A DNA stretch of 64,000 nucleotides from Mucilaginibacter inviolabilis. Lineage in GTDB: Bacteria; Bacteroidota; Bacteroidia; Sphingobacteriales; Sphingobacteriaceae. The notes under the pieces were generated by a model that saw only the letters and a list, made by a program, of their open reading frames with translations, had not been told where the DNA came from and did no database searches. The stretch spans positions 3,410,001 through 3,474,000 of the forward strand of contig NZ_JAANAT010000001.1 of NCBI RefSeq assembly GCF_011089895.1, written 5' to 3'. Position numbers and translations under genes: made by a program. Positions 32,317 through 42,297 of the stretch are shown here, piece by piece; the first letter of the stretch is position 1, and each line of letters starts with the position of its first letter.

Positions 32317-33191
32317 TCATCAGTAAACTGCAGGGAGGATTGGGGAACCAAATGTTTCAGTACGCCGCGGCAAGAAATCTATCGCCCAATAAGCCGGTAT
32401 ACCTTGATTTATCGTTTTTAGAAAAACACACTATATCAACTGACTCGTTTACTCCAAGAGAATTTGGCTTATCTATTTTTAAAAATATTGCCGCAAGCAC
32501 CATTAGTAAATTGCGTTCCAACGTCATATTAAACCCTACATTGTTTAATCGTTTACTTAAAAAAGTACTATTCCCTAACATACACATAGTTCATGAGAAT
32601 AATCAGCAAATAAATCTGGATCAAAATATCATTGATCGCAAAGTAATTTACCTCGACGGCTATTTTCAGCACGAAGATTACTTTAAAAATATACGAAGCC
32701 AGCTATTAAAAGAATTTACTTTCCCTGCATTAATGGGTGAGGCAAAATCATATGCTGATACAATTTCGCAACTGCCCAATAGCGTAAGTATACATGTACG
32801 TCGTGCCGATTATTTAAAAGCGGCCATTGCTGCATATCATGGTGTTTTGCCCCTCTCTTATTATAAAAATGCAGTTGAGCTTATTCATAAGAGTATTTCA
32901 AATGCCCATTATTTTATTTTTTCTGACGATACGGCATGGTGCCGGAATAACTTTGATTTTTTGAGTGACACTGCAACCATAATAGATATCAATAATCAGG
33001 ATTGGATGGATATGGCTTTAATGAGCAATTGTAAACATCACATTATCGCAAACAGCTCATTTAGCTGGTGGGCTGCCTGGTTAAATCCGTCGACAAATAA
33101 AATGGTGATTGCGCCAAGAAACTGGTATGCCCATCAGGAAAAAACGGATGGTAACCATCATTTAATCCCCAAAGATTGGATAAGGGTTTAA
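32313..33191 (+). CDS. GT11 alpha-1,2-fucosyltransferase-like protein
   Basis: The 292-residue GT11 enzyme starts QGGLGNQMFQYAAA and has the GDP-fucose-binding motif HVRRADY (His151, Arg153, Arg154, Asp156). The C-terminus has NSSFSWWAAWL, also characteristic. It would add L-fucose or a related residue in alpha-1,2 linkage. No GDP-fucose synthesis genes are nearby, so the donor must come from elsewhere. Its end overlaps the next start by 16 bases. Confidence 0.92.
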   Translation: MIISKLQGGLGNQMFQYAAARNLSPNKPVYLDLSFLEKHTISTDSFTPREFGLSIFKNIAASTISKLRSNVILNPTLFNRLLKKVLFPNIHIVHENNQQINLDQNIIDRKVIYLDGYFQHEDYFKNIRSQLLKEFTFPALMGEAKSYADTISQLPNSVSIHVRRADYLKAAIAAYHGVLPLSYYKNAVELIHKSISNAHYFIFSDDTAWCRNNFDFLSDTATIIDINNQDWMDMALMSNCKHHIIANSSFSWWAAWLNPSTNKMVIAPRNWYAHQEKTDGNHHLIPKDWIRV

Positions 33192-34120
33192 CAAAAAATA
33201 ATGTTTTAATAAGCGTGTTAATGCCTGCTTATAACGCAGCGGCATTTTTGGCACAATCCATTAATTCCGTACTGGCACAATCGTATAAAGATTTAGAGCT
33301 TATCGTTATTGACGATGGCTCAACGGATAACACCGCGGCAATAGTTAAACAATGGCAAAATAATGATAAGCGCATCGTTTATCATTTCCAAAGCAATAAA
33401 GGTTTGGGGGCAGCGCGTAATAGCGGCCTTAAATTAGCTAAAGGGCAATGGGTGGCATTTTTAGACTCCGACGATCTTTGGGCAGAAGATAAACTCCGGC
33501 TTCAACTGAATGCCGCAATCGATAAAAACGCGGATGTAGTTTTTACCAACGGTTATTATTTAAATAATGATGAGTTAAAAGTGTATGAAAGTTTAACAGG
33601 ATTCTATTCCGGACATCAACTTTATAAACTGCTTTTGACTCATAACCATATACCAGTTTTGTCGGTATGTATAAAAAAAACGTTGATCGACACCATCGGG
33701 TTTATGGATACAATGCCATTAGCCTATGGAAACGAAGACTGGGATTATTGGTTAAGGGCCTGCAAAGCCAACGTCTGCTTTTTGGGTATGGAAGAGAAGC
33801 TGTTCCAATACCGTTTACATGATAACAATATGTCAAAAAACAAGTCCAGAATGCTTGGTGGCAGTTATTATGTGATCAGCAAAAACTATGACCGTTCTTT
33901 GCTAAACAATGAAGAACAGGTTTATCAAAAATCAAAGCTTTTATCGGCTATACCCTACATCACAAAACAAATATTTAAAAAGCCAGCAAAAGCAGGTATA
34001 AGGTATGCGGTTTTAATTTTTAAAATCCTTTTCATTTCCAGATCGGTTATACCGGTCTTTGTTTATAACCTGATTAAAAACGGGCTAAAGAAAACACCAC
34101 AGCTCAGCAACAATTCTTGA
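33176..34120 (+). CDS. family 2 glycosyltransferase
   Basis: The 314-residue GT-A enzyme has ISVLMPAYNAAAFLAQSINS, DDGSTDNTA, SDD in AFLDSDDLW, and a later GNEDWDYWLR base region. The likely start is TTG at 33176, inside the end of the fucosyltransferase gene, as no ATG precedes the first GT strand. The stop overlaps the next TTG start by four bases. Specificity is unknown. Confidence 0.88.
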   Translation: MDKGLTKNNVLISVLMPAYNAAAFLAQSINSVLAQSYKDLELIVIDDGSTDNTAAIVKQWQNNDKRIVYHFQSNKGLGAARNSGLKLAKGQWVAFLDSDDLWAEDKLRLQLNAAIDKNADVVFTNGYYLNNDELKVYESLTGFYSGHQLYKLLLTHNHIPVLSVCIKKTLIDTIGFMDTMPLAYGNEDWDYWLRACKANVCFLGMEEKLFQYRLHDNNMSKNKSRMLGGSYYVISKNYDRSLLNNEEQVYQKSKLLSAIPYITKQIFKKPAKAGIRYAVLIFKILFISRSVIPVFVYNLIKNGLKKTPQLSNNS

Positions 34121-34863
34121 GTAACGATAAAAAGAAATATATCGCTTACAGTTTATGGGGCGATAAGCCCATTTACAATGTGGGTATCATTAAAAATATT
34201 GAGCAGGCCAAAACCATATATCCTAACTGGCAGGTAATTGTTTATCATGATCAAACCGTACCGCAGCAAACCATCAATAACATCAAAAAATCAGGAGCTC
34301 TGCCGGTGCATGTAACAGGAGATGTTTACGGCATGTTTTGGCGATTTTTCGCAGCTGATTTAAATGACTGCAGCCATGTCATATTCAGAGACAGCGACTC
34401 CCGCTTGTCCGTCAGAGAAAAACTGGCCGTTGACGAATGGATCGATAGCGATAATACCATTCACATTATGCGGGATCACCCTTATCATCTGGATCCGGTA
34501 GATGGTATAAAACATTATATACTGGGAGGCATGTGGGGAATAAAAGGTAACTCCGTGAATATGCATACCTTGATTGCCAAATACTGTGACAAAAAAGTAT
34601 TGGGATATGGAAGCGATCAGATTTTTTTAAATGATATCTATGAGCAGTTTAAAGCCTCGGCAACCATTCACGACGAGTTTTTTTCTGGCGCCCCGTTTCC
34701 GGTCAAAAGAACAGGGTATCGCTTTATTGGCGAACGTATTGACGAACAAGAAAAACCTATGGGTGATGACTGGAAAGTGATAAAAGATTTTTACACGGCA
34801 AAAAAACCGATGAACCGGATTTTAGGAAAAATCAAAAAAGCTATTCGCAGCGCATTACGATAA
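34117..34863 (+). CDS. putative glycosyltransferase with DSD motif, family not recognised
   Basis: The 248-residue protein starts from TTG at 34117 (SNDKKKYIAYSLWGDKPIYN). HVIFRDSDSRLS holds a DSD at 92-94, the usual metal/nucleotide site of GT-A folds. YGMFWRFFAA before it and MRDHPYHLDP after it look like an enzyme core. I do not recognise the family. The position between GT2 genes with overlaps makes sugar transfer likely. It is probably cytoplasmic, without membrane segments. Confidence 0.65.
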   Translation: MSNDKKKYIAYSLWGDKPIYNVGIIKNIEQAKTIYPNWQVIVYHDQTVPQQTINNIKKSGALPVHVTGDVYGMFWRFFAADLNDCSHVIFRDSDSRLSVREKLAVDEWIDSDNTIHIMRDHPYHLDPVDGIKHYILGGMWGIKGNSVNMHTLIAKYCDKKVLGYGSDQIFLNDIYEQFKASATIHDEFFSGAPFPVKRTGYRFIGERIDEQEKPMGDDWKVIKDFYTAKKPMNRILGKIKKAIRSALR

Positions 34864-34881
34864 ATACCTTAAAGTTAACCA

Positions 34882-35757
34882 TTGACATTTTCTAAAATAT
34901 CTGTTATTACACCTTCCTATAATCAGGGTAGGTTTATTGAACAAACTATACTTTCGGTTATCGGGCAGCAATACCCCAACATAGAATATATTATTATTGA
35001 TGGCGGAAGTACCGATGAAACCCTTGATATTATCAGGAAGTACGAAAACCATATCACTTACTGGATTAGCGAAGCCGATCAGGGGCAAAGCCACGCTATC
35101 AATAAAGGTTTTGCTCAAGCTACAGGCGATATTTTATGCTGGTTAAATTCCGACGATTATTATTTGCCCGGCACCTTGCTCGAAGTAAACCAGGTATTAT
35201 CAAATAGGCGACCGGAGTTGTTGTTCGGCAATAGTATCCATTTAAATGAGGCTACCCATTTTGTACATGGCAGTTATTTCAACCCCTTAAAAAACTGGGA
35301 CATTAACCATGGCGATTATATTGTACAACCCGGCAGCTTTTGGACCAGACAGGCTTTTGAACAAACCGGAAAACTCCGGGAGGATCTGCACTTTGGTTTT
35401 GACTGGGAATGGTTTGCACGCGCGCAGGCCGGTGGCGTAAGCTTTATTCCCTCAGAAAAATATTTTTCTGTTTACCGCGTGCACAATGATCAAAAATCCA
35501 ACGATAATAATATCGATCGGTTTAAAGAGCTTATACTTATTGAGAAGCAATTAAACCCATCTAAATTTGAGTTTATTGATCGTTACCTTGGCAAACATTT
35601 GACCAACATTAACCTGCTATATAGCCTCAGTTCAAAACAGCCATTAAACGTTTTACAATACCAGCTTCTGAAAGCTTTTCACCCGGGTTTAATAAAATTG
35701 ATAGATAGAGTTAGTTTGAAAAAATATATCAAATATGTCTATCAGCATCAAAAATAA
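34882..35757 (+). CDS. family 2 glycosyltransferase
   Basis: The 291-residue protein starts from TTG at 34882. It has ISVITPSYNQGRFIEQTILS, IDGGSTDETL, LNSDDYY and GFDWEWFAR. The QGHAINKGFAQ-like segment reads QSHAINKGFAQATGD. It closely resembles the following gene over the first 100 residues, so the pair probably arose by duplication and then diverged. Confidence 0.88.
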   Translation: MTFSKISVITPSYNQGRFIEQTILSVIGQQYPNIEYIIIDGGSTDETLDIIRKYENHITYWISEADQGQSHAINKGFAQATGDILCWLNSDDYYLPGTLLEVNQVLSNRRPELLFGNSIHLNEATHFVHGSYFNPLKNWDINHGDYIVQPGSFWTRQAFEQTGKLREDLHFGFDWEWFARAQAGGVSFIPSEKYFSVYRVHNDQKSNDNNIDRFKELILIEKQLNPSKFEFIDRYLGKHLTNINLLYSLSSKQPLNVLQYQLLKAFHPGLIKLIDRVSLKKYIKYVYQHQK

Positions 35758-35765
35758 AACAATAA

Positions 35766-36689
35766 ATGCATCTGCCTGATCTGCTTCAGTACCGCGCCGA
35801 ATTAGAAAAAAATGGAGTGGCATTTCCATTGCAAACGGTATCATCTACAAAACAGGGCCTACTAAATATTTTACCCCAACCAGAAACCCACAAAACAGGC
35901 TGGCCCTGGACAGAGGAAACTCAACCGGTTCAATATGATGAAAGCATTACATGGCCAAAGCTTACTATTGTTACACCATCCTTTAACCAGGGACATTTTC
36001 TGGAAGAAACCATCAGGTCCGTACTCCTGCAAAACTATCCTAACCTGGAATACATAGTGATTGATGGAGGCAGCACAGATGGCAGCCTTGAGATACTGGA
36101 AAAATATTCGCCCTGGATAAGTTATTGGCAAAGCAAAAAAGATAAAGGGCAATCCAATGCTATTAACTTAGGTTTCAGCTTAGCAAGCGGTAAGTACTAC
36201 GCTTGGATAAACAGTGATGATTATTATCTAAAAAATACATTTCATCTGGTTAATGATATATTTTTAAAAAGTCAAACTGAATTTGTTTACGGATATACCT
36301 TTAATAAAAAGAATAACGAATTGGAATTGGTGACTGTACCACCGCTATACGATTACTTTTTAAAGATACCATCATTATTGCAACCTGCCTGCTTTTGGAG
36401 CGCAGGCATCCATCAGCCGGTTTGGGAAGAAATGTATTGTGCGCTTGACTATGAGCTTTGGTTGAGGTTGGTAAAAGGCAATAAACGCAAACGGATAAGA
36501 CAACCGCTGGCTGTAGCTAACGTTCATGACAACGCCAAGACCCATAATGAAGCAACCCAAAATAAATGGCACGAAGATCATGTAAAAATGTGGTCGGCAG
36601 AAGGCCACGGACCCGTACCGGAATGGAAACGCATTGTTTTCCTGAACCGGATAAGGCTAAAATTATACAGGTTATTGAAGATTGTTTAA
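35766..36689 (+). CDS. family 2 glycosyltransferase with N-terminal extension
   Basis: The 307-residue protein has about 55 residues before the GT core, which begins LTIVTPSFNQGHFLEETIRS. IDGGSTDGSL, WINSDDYY and CALDYELWLR follow. The N-terminal part (LPDLLQYRAELEKNG...) is not a membrane segment and may form a subunit contact. It is followed by a TCAAGAATC-family inverted repeat that separates it from the MBOAT gene. Confidence 0.87.
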   Translation: MHLPDLLQYRAELEKNGVAFPLQTVSSTKQGLLNILPQPETHKTGWPWTEETQPVQYDESITWPKLTIVTPSFNQGHFLEETIRSVLLQNYPNLEYIVIDGGSTDGSLEILEKYSPWISYWQSKKDKGQSNAINLGFSLASGKYYAWINSDDYYLKNTFHLVNDIFLKSQTEFVYGYTFNKKNNELELVTVPPLYDYFLKIPSLLQPACFWSAGIHQPVWEEMYCALDYELWLRLVKGNKRKRIRQPLAVANVHDNAKTHNEATQNKWHEDHVKMWSAEGHGPVPEWKRIVFLNRIRLKLYRLLKIV

Positions 36690-36690
36690 A

Positions 36691-36785
36691 ATGAGAAGCA
36701 AGATATGAGAGTCAAGAATCAAGAAAAAATAACAATCTGTTTTTTCGATCTGTCTTGGCTCTTGATTCTTATCTCTTGACTCTTT
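36691..36785. repeat. inverted repeat, TCAAGAATC family
   Basis: The left arm GAGAGTCAAGAATCAAGA pairs with TCTTGATTCTTGACTC-like sequence on the right, interrupted by a duplicated TCTTG/ATCTC segment. It fills the 103-base gap between the GT2 and MBOAT genes inside the operon and ends 8 bases before the MBOAT ATG. Confidence 0.78.
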
Positions 36786-36792
36786 CCTCCTA

Positions 36793-38181
36793 ATGTTATT
36801 TAACTCGCTTCTGTTTCTGATCTTTTTTCTGGTAGTAACCAGCGCGTATTATTTGCTTACACCCAAATTACGCTGGATATGGCTTTTACTGGCCAGCTGC
36901 TACTTTTACATGTATTTTAAACCTGTATATATTTTAATTATACTATTCACCATTGTAATTGATTATATAGCCGGTTTATTAATTGAAAAGGCACAAGGCA
37001 GCAACAAAAAGTTTTTTCTGCTGGCTAGTATAATAGCTAACGTTGGTGTACTGGCCGTATTCAAATATTTCGACTTTTTTGCGGGTAACATTAATTTTTT
37101 GAGTCATCATTTTAATGGTCCGCAGATACCCTTGCTGCATATTTTACTACCTATAGGATTGTCGTTTCACACTTTCCAGGCTATGAGTTATACCATTGAG
37201 GTTTACCGGGGTAACCAAAAAGCCGAAAGACATTTTGGTATTTACGCACTGTACGTGCTTTTTTATCCGCAGATGGTTGCCGGCCCAATTGAAAGGCCTC
37301 AGCATATTTTACCACAATTGCATCGCGTAAACCAATTTAATACTACAGGTTTTATTACCGGCGTATTTTTAATAGCGATAGGCCTGTTTAAAAAAATGGT
37401 GATTGCAGATCGTTTGGGCCTGTTTGTTGACCCGGTATTTAACAATCCGCATGGTCATTCGGCATTTGATCTTTTGGTGGCTGTTTATTTTTTCGCATTC
37501 CAGATCTATTGCGATTTTAGCGGATACTCAGACATTGCTGTAGGTGCTGCCCTAACCCTGGGTATTGAATTAATGCGGAACTTTAATATGCCTTATCTAT
37601 CCAAAAACATTGCGGAGTTTTGGCAGCGCTGGCATATCTCCTTATCTACCTGGTTTCGCGATTATGTTTACATCCCGCTTGGCGGCAGCCGGGTAACTTT
37701 CATGGTCACCTGTATCAATATACTTGTTGTATTTATCATCAGCGGTTTATGGCATGGCGCCAATTGGAAATACCTGGTGTGGGGCCTGGTACATGGCCTG
37801 TTGCTCATTGGCTATCAGCTATTGAAAAAAATCAACATTCAGGTAAAGGGGTTTAGTTATCTCAAATGGATACTCACCTTTAACCTGGTTTGCCTGGCAT
37901 GGATATTTTTCAGAGCGAATACGGTTACCGAAGGTTTTTTCATTTTGAACAAAATCCTTACTCTGCCTTCCTTCCATTATACCGCAGCTTCTATTATGCC
38001 ATGGAACGAAATCTTTTATTGCATTTTCATTATCCTGGCTTTGTTAGCGGGCGAATGGTATCTGCAGCGTAAAGCCATGTGGTCAAAACGTGGCATGTTA
38101 TTGACTACGGCTATTTTATTTATTGCCTGCTATTTTCTGGGCATATTTAATGAGGCTCAATTTATTTATTTTCAGTTCTGA
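36793..38181 (+). CDS. MBOAT family polysaccharide O-acyltransferase (AlgI-like)
   Basis: The 462-residue polytopic protein has about ten membrane helices, with the active-site motif GLWHGANWKYLVWG (His321) and RWHISLSTWFRDYVYIPLGG. MBOAT proteins of this type move acyl groups across the membrane for O-acetylation of exported glycans. Its stop overlaps the next ATG by one base, and that gene is the expected SGNH partner. Confidence 0.93.
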   Translation: MLFNSLLFLIFFLVVTSAYYLLTPKLRWIWLLLASCYFYMYFKPVYILIILFTIVIDYIAGLLIEKAQGSNKKFFLLASIIANVGVLAVFKYFDFFAGNINFLSHHFNGPQIPLLHILLPIGLSFHTFQAMSYTIEVYRGNQKAERHFGIYALYVLFYPQMVAGPIERPQHILPQLHRVNQFNTTGFITGVFLIAIGLFKKMVIADRLGLFVDPVFNNPHGHSAFDLLVAVYFFAFQIYCDFSGYSDIAVGAALTLGIELMRNFNMPYLSKNIAEFWQRWHISLSTWFRDYVYIPLGGSRVTFMVTCINILVVFIISGLWHGANWKYLVWGLVHGLLLIGYQLLKKINIQVKGFSYLKWILTFNLVCLAWIFFRANTVTEGFFILNKILTLPSFHYTAASIMPWNEIFYCIFIILALLAGEWYLQRKAMWSKRGMLLTTAILFIACYFLGIFNEAQFIYFQF

Positions 38182-39242
38182 TGAAGAAGATCACTGGTAT
38201 ACTGGTTTTAGTTTTTAGCACGATCATACTATTAACGGCCATGAACCAGTCGTTCATTAACCGGATTAAACAGGACAGGTATTTTGATCATTTAAATACT
38301 GATCATACTCCCAGGTCATTATACCAGCGCATCTTTGTAAGATCAGACCGCTGGGCATACGGAGACCTTTACGGCTTATGCTATTTACCTCAATACCGGT
38401 TTAGATTGGAACCCTTTAAAAAATACAATTCCACCAACAGAAAGAACTTACAAAAACAGGTGCTTTATATTATTGGCGATAGTTTTTTGGCTGATAAAAC
38501 ATTAACCAATGCCTTTGATAGTTTTGATAATGTCGTTTTCTTAGACAGAAGATTCCCCCTCGGTCCTATTCAGCTAGACACCACCCAACAAAATTTACTG
38601 ATCATGGAATTTGCCGAGCGTAACCTCAACGGCTATGTTATGAACAAAACCGATGAAATAAAAGCAAATACCCCGGTGCCTGCTTCTCTCCTAAACAGAT
38701 TAGGAAACATCATTTTTAATAAAGACCTGAGCCGGAACCTGGAGCTTTTGCTATTTGACGATAAGTTATTTACCCCGATAAAGGAATTAAAAGCTTCGCT
38801 CAACTATAATTTATTTGGCCGGGTATCAAAAGAGGTTGCAGTGAGTACAGATAAAAAACGGTTATTATTAAACATCACCGTTGATACGAGCGATATACAT
38901 TCGGCTTTCAGATATAAAACTGCGCAGCAAATTGATACAATAACAGCAAACCTTAAGGAAGCCAGGAACTACTACGAAGCTATCGGGTTTAAAAAGGTAT
39001 TTTTAAGTGTTATCCCTAACCCGGTGTCCATCTATGATGAAAACCGGATGCCTTATAACCACTTGCTGGAACGAGTAGAGCAACAAACCAATCTATCTGT
39101 CATCAGCATCTATAAAACATTTAAATCTGATCAGCATAATCTATACTTTTTAAGTGACGCGCACTGGGACCCACTGGGTTTTGATATTTGGGTACAACAA
39201 GTAAATAGAACTTTAAAATTCACTAATTCAATAAATCAATAA
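38181..39242 (+). CDS. SGNH-type partner of the MBOAT acyltransferase
   Basis: The 353-residue protein has one N-terminal membrane anchor (residues 5-21) and an extracytoplasmic SGNH domain. Block I is LYIIGDSFL with Ser101, and the C-terminal block is SDAHWDPLGFDIW with Asp326 and His328. This matches AlgJ/AlgX/PatB-type proteins that place the acyl group on the polymer. Coupling by the TGATG overlap with the MBOAT gene supports joint action. It has weak overall similarity to known members, so the exact subfamily is unsure. Confidence 0.8.
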   Translation: MKKITGILVLVFSTIILLTAMNQSFINRIKQDRYFDHLNTDHTPRSLYQRIFVRSDRWAYGDLYGLCYLPQYRFRLEPFKKYNSTNRKNLQKQVLYIIGDSFLADKTLTNAFDSFDNVVFLDRRFPLGPIQLDTTQQNLLIMEFAERNLNGYVMNKTDEIKANTPVPASLLNRLGNIIFNKDLSRNLELLLFDDKLFTPIKELKASLNYNLFGRVSKEVAVSTDKKRLLLNITVDTSDIHSAFRYKTAQQIDTITANLKEARNYYEAIGFKKVFLSVIPNPVSIYDENRMPYNHLLERVEQQTNLSVISIYKTFKSDQHNLYFLSDAHWDPLGFDIWVQQVNRTLKFTNSINQ

Positions 39243-39260
39243 TTCAATCATTATTATCGG

Positions 39261-40475
39261 ATGACCATTGGTTTAGTTACGCCCTATTACCCGGATAAAC
39301 AAACTTTTAACAGTGGCATAGCTAATCATTTTTCCATTTTGGCCAATGCATTAGCGCAACAAGGACATCGGGTAGTGATTTTGCATATACGATCTTCTTA
39401 CGGCGATGGTGATAACATTCAGCATCAACAAATTAATCCTTTAATTACGTTGTTAACTTACCCTATAACGTTACCACCTTATCTCAAAAAGCTTTTCAGA
39501 AACAAATGGGCCGTGCTTGACTTTCTGCTTAAACTGCGGTGTATGCTGGTTACTTATAAAAAGCTGAACAGGGTTATCAAACAGTATGGGCTTGATGTGA
39601 TTGAAACAACCAATTATTACTCACTGTGCTATTTTAATCTTTTAACAAGAAAACCTTCAATACCTGTTATTGTGCGGGTGAGTACCACCTTTTTACAAAT
39701 CATGGAGGAGTATTATCCGTTTAAATCACGGCTTCAAAAAAGGCTGGGGTACATGGAGATAGCAATGCTAAAAAAAAGCAATTACCTGGTTACCCATACC
39801 TATCATCATGCGGCTGAAATGGAACGGTTATATGGTATTAATACCAATAAGTTCCATATCATTCCACATGGTATTCCGTTACCCATTTTATCATCGTCTA
39901 AAACCTTAAATAAGGATCAGGTTGAAGTATTGTTTGTAGGCCGATTTGAATACAGAAAAGGCATCGATTTATTGTTAGCAGCCATACCTCAGGTATTGGA
40001 AAAATATGAAAAAGTAGTTTTTAAACTGATTGGTATTGATAACGAGAATTCTTACGAAAAAGCCTTCCGGAATCTGCATCCGGTTGATATTACAACTAAA
40101 GTAATATTTTGTGGTTCAACTAATCAGGAGGATACGAACAAGGCTTATGCCGGCTGCAATATTTTTGTGGCGCCATCACGATATGAGTCGTTCGGGTTGA
40201 TATATATTGAAGCAATGGGCTACGGGAAACCCGTTATCGGACTTAAAGCAGGAGGGACAATGGATATTATCAAAGATAAGTACAATGGTTTATTGGCCGA
40301 ACCGGAGAATGTATCAAGTCTTGTCCATCAACTTTTCGCGCTTATAGAAGATCCAGATCTGAGAAAAGAATTAGGTACGAATGCACGAAAAACAGTTGAG
40401 GATAAATTTTCAGATGAGCAACTGGCGTCAAACTCCCTCACTTACTACCAGGAGGTGATCAACAAGTTTAACTAA
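39261..40475 (+). CDS. family 4 glycosyltransferase
   Basis: This 404-residue GT-B enzyme has the N-terminal TIGLVTPYYPDKQTFNSGI, the hinge EVLFVGRFEYRKGIDLLL and the donor site APSRYESFGLIYIEAMGYGK. Length and both domains are complete. It overlaps the following GT2 by one base. Confidence 0.92.
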   Translation: MTIGLVTPYYPDKQTFNSGIANHFSILANALAQQGHRVVILHIRSSYGDGDNIQHQQINPLITLLTYPITLPPYLKKLFRNKWAVLDFLLKLRCMLVTYKKLNRVIKQYGLDVIETTNYYSLCYFNLLTRKPSIPVIVRVSTTFLQIMEEYYPFKSRLQKRLGYMEIAMLKKSNYLVTHTYHHAAEMERLYGINTNKFHIIPHGIPLPILSSSKTLNKDQVEVLFVGRFEYRKGIDLLLAAIPQVLEKYEKVVFKLIGIDNENSYEKAFRNLHPVDITTKVIFCGSTNQEDTNKAYAGCNIFVAPSRYESFGLIYIEAMGYGKPVIGLKAGGTMDIIKDKYNGLLAEPENVSSLVHQLFALIEDPDLRKELGTNARKTVEDKFSDEQLASNSLTYYQEVINKFN

Positions 40476-41386
40476 TGGATATCTCGGTTATTATCTGCAC
40501 TTATAATCCCAATTTAAAAAGACTGAGTCAAACGCTTTCATCGTTGCAAAAACAATCGTTGGATACTTCATCATGGGAACTCATCATTGTAGATAACAAC
40601 TCTTCTAACAAATTTAGGGATCATCTTGATCTTGGTTTTTTTCCTAATTCCAGGATTGTCCATGAACAACAACAAGGCCTTACCTATGCCCGGCTTAAAG
40701 GATTTGATGTGGCCAAAGGGGAGATCGTAATTATGGTTGATGACGATAATGTGCTCCAAAGTGATTATCTGCAAAAAACTATTAATCTATTTAAAGATCA
40801 TCCGCAAATAGGTTCCGCAGGTGGGAAATCATTACCTGAATTTGAATGTGTGCCCCCTGCCTGGTTAACGGAGTTTTACGGCAACCTGGCTCTACGTGAT
40901 CTGGGCAATGAGGTTATCATTGACAAATGGGAAAATACCTATCCCAACGCTGCCCCTATTGGCGCCGGCATGGCTATCAGAAAGGTTGCCCTCCAATCAT
41001 ACATCGATACCATGCGTTCTGACAAAAGTATCATAACCGACCGGACTGACACCTCCTTAACATCGGGCGGAGATAATGAGATCAATATTCAGATTTTAAA
41101 ATGGGGCTGGACAATTGGGTATTTTCCAGAATTGGTGCTATTGCACATTATACCTAAAGAAAGAATGGAGGTTCATTACCTGGCGAGGCTGCTTCGGGAT
41201 ACCAACAGGTCATGGGTTCAGTTACTTGAAAAATATCACATCAACCCATGGAAAAATATCAATAAACAAACACAGTTACCCAGAAAAATAAAAGCTTATA
41301 TCAGCTATAAAGCCTGGAAAAACAAAGTTAATTTTATTAAATGGCAAGGAGCCTGCGGCATATTTGAAGGGAGGGTAAAATTATAA
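40475..41386 (+). CDS. family 2 glycosyltransferase
   Basis: The 303-residue GT-A enzyme has ISVIICTYNPNLKRLSQTLS, IVDNNSSNKF, VDDDNVL, and a late GGDNEINIQILKWG base region. The PEFECVPPAWLTEFYGNLAL segment is characteristic of GT2 proteins from cell-surface polysaccharide loci. It overlaps genes on both sides by one base, so it is tightly coupled. Confidence 0.9.
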   Translation: MDISVIICTYNPNLKRLSQTLSSLQKQSLDTSSWELIIVDNNSSNKFRDHLDLGFFPNSRIVHEQQQGLTYARLKGFDVAKGEIVIMVDDDNVLQSDYLQKTINLFKDHPQIGSAGGKSLPEFECVPPAWLTEFYGNLALRDLGNEVIIDKWENTYPNAAPIGAGMAIRKVALQSYIDTMRSDKSIITDRTDTSLTSGGDNEINIQILKWGWTIGYFPELVLLHIIPKERMEVHYLARLLRDTNRSWVQLLEKYHINPWKNINKQTQLPRKIKAYISYKAWKNKVNFIKWQGACGIFEGRVKL

Positions 41387-42297
41387 TGCTACAGCAAATG
41401 ATTAATATCTTTTACAGGCATCCTCTATCCCAGCTAAAAAGATATAGGCGTTTTGGTGGATATTTTAGCTATCGGGCCATGATACGCGGTAGTCGGCAAA
41501 TGCGGGAAGCATCCCTGCAACTGCCCCCTATTCAGTGTTTTGCTCATGGTTTGCCGGTTTATTTTTTAACCGGTAAAAACTACCTCTATCAAACTTTATT
41601 TTGTATCCGGTCGCTCGTAAAGCTCAGCAACGAGGAGTTTCATTTTATATTGGTGGATGATGGCAGCTTTGATAGTACCCTTGTTGCACAGATTCAAAAA
41701 CAACTGCCGGGTTGTACCATTGTGCTGCAGACTGAAGTGGATAAAAATCTGCAGCAATATTTACCCCCTCATCAGTATCCCCATTTACATCAAAAAAGGA
41801 AAGTATACCCGCATTTAAAAAAGTTAACAGATATTCATACCCTCACTGGCTCAAATTGGAAATTGGTATTGGACTCCGACATGTTGTTTTGGGATACCCC
41901 TCATGAGATCATTCAGTGGTTACAAAAACCAGAACAGCCCATACATATGGTAGATTGTGTAGAAAGCTATGGCTATTCCAAACAGCTCATGGAAAAACTG
42001 AGCGGGCACCCTATCCCTTCTTTACTTAATGTAGGTGCTATAGGATTAAACAGTGCAGAAATAAACTGGTCGGCATTAGATAACTGGGTGAATACTCTGG
42101 AAGAAAAAGAGGGATCCAGTTACTACCTGGAACAAGCTTTAACCGCTATGCTCATCGGTGAGCAAAAATCAATTGTTTTGGATAAAGATAAATATAAGGT
42201 AAACCCTTCTCTGAGAGACACTACTGCTCTCCATCATTATGTAGATCTTTCTAAAAAATATTATTATACGCAGGCCTGGAAAAAACTAATCAGCTAA
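41386..42297 (+). CDS. putative GT-A type glycosyltransferase (paralogue A)
   Basis: The 303-residue protein has a conserved LTGKNYLYQTLFCIRSL segment near residue 61, then KLVLDSDMLFWDTP with DSD at 163-165, and LNVGAIGLNS. The following gene has the same layout, with DSD at the same residue numbers. I do not recognise a named family, though the DSD motif and gene order indicate nucleotide-sugar use. There are no membrane helices. It is coupled by one-base overlap to the GT2 before it. Confidence 0.68.
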   Translation: MLQQMINIFYRHPLSQLKRYRRFGGYFSYRAMIRGSRQMREASLQLPPIQCFAHGLPVYFLTGKNYLYQTLFCIRSLVKLSNEEFHFILVDDGSFDSTLVAQIQKQLPGCTIVLQTEVDKNLQQYLPPHQYPHLHQKRKVYPHLKKLTDIHTLTGSNWKLVLDSDMLFWDTPHEIIQWLQKPEQPIHMVDCVESYGYSKQLMEKLSGHPIPSLLNVGAIGLNSAEINWSALDNWVNTLEEKEGSSYYLEQALTAMLIGEQKSIVLDKDKYKVNPSLRDTTALHHYVDLSKKYYYTQAWKKLIS

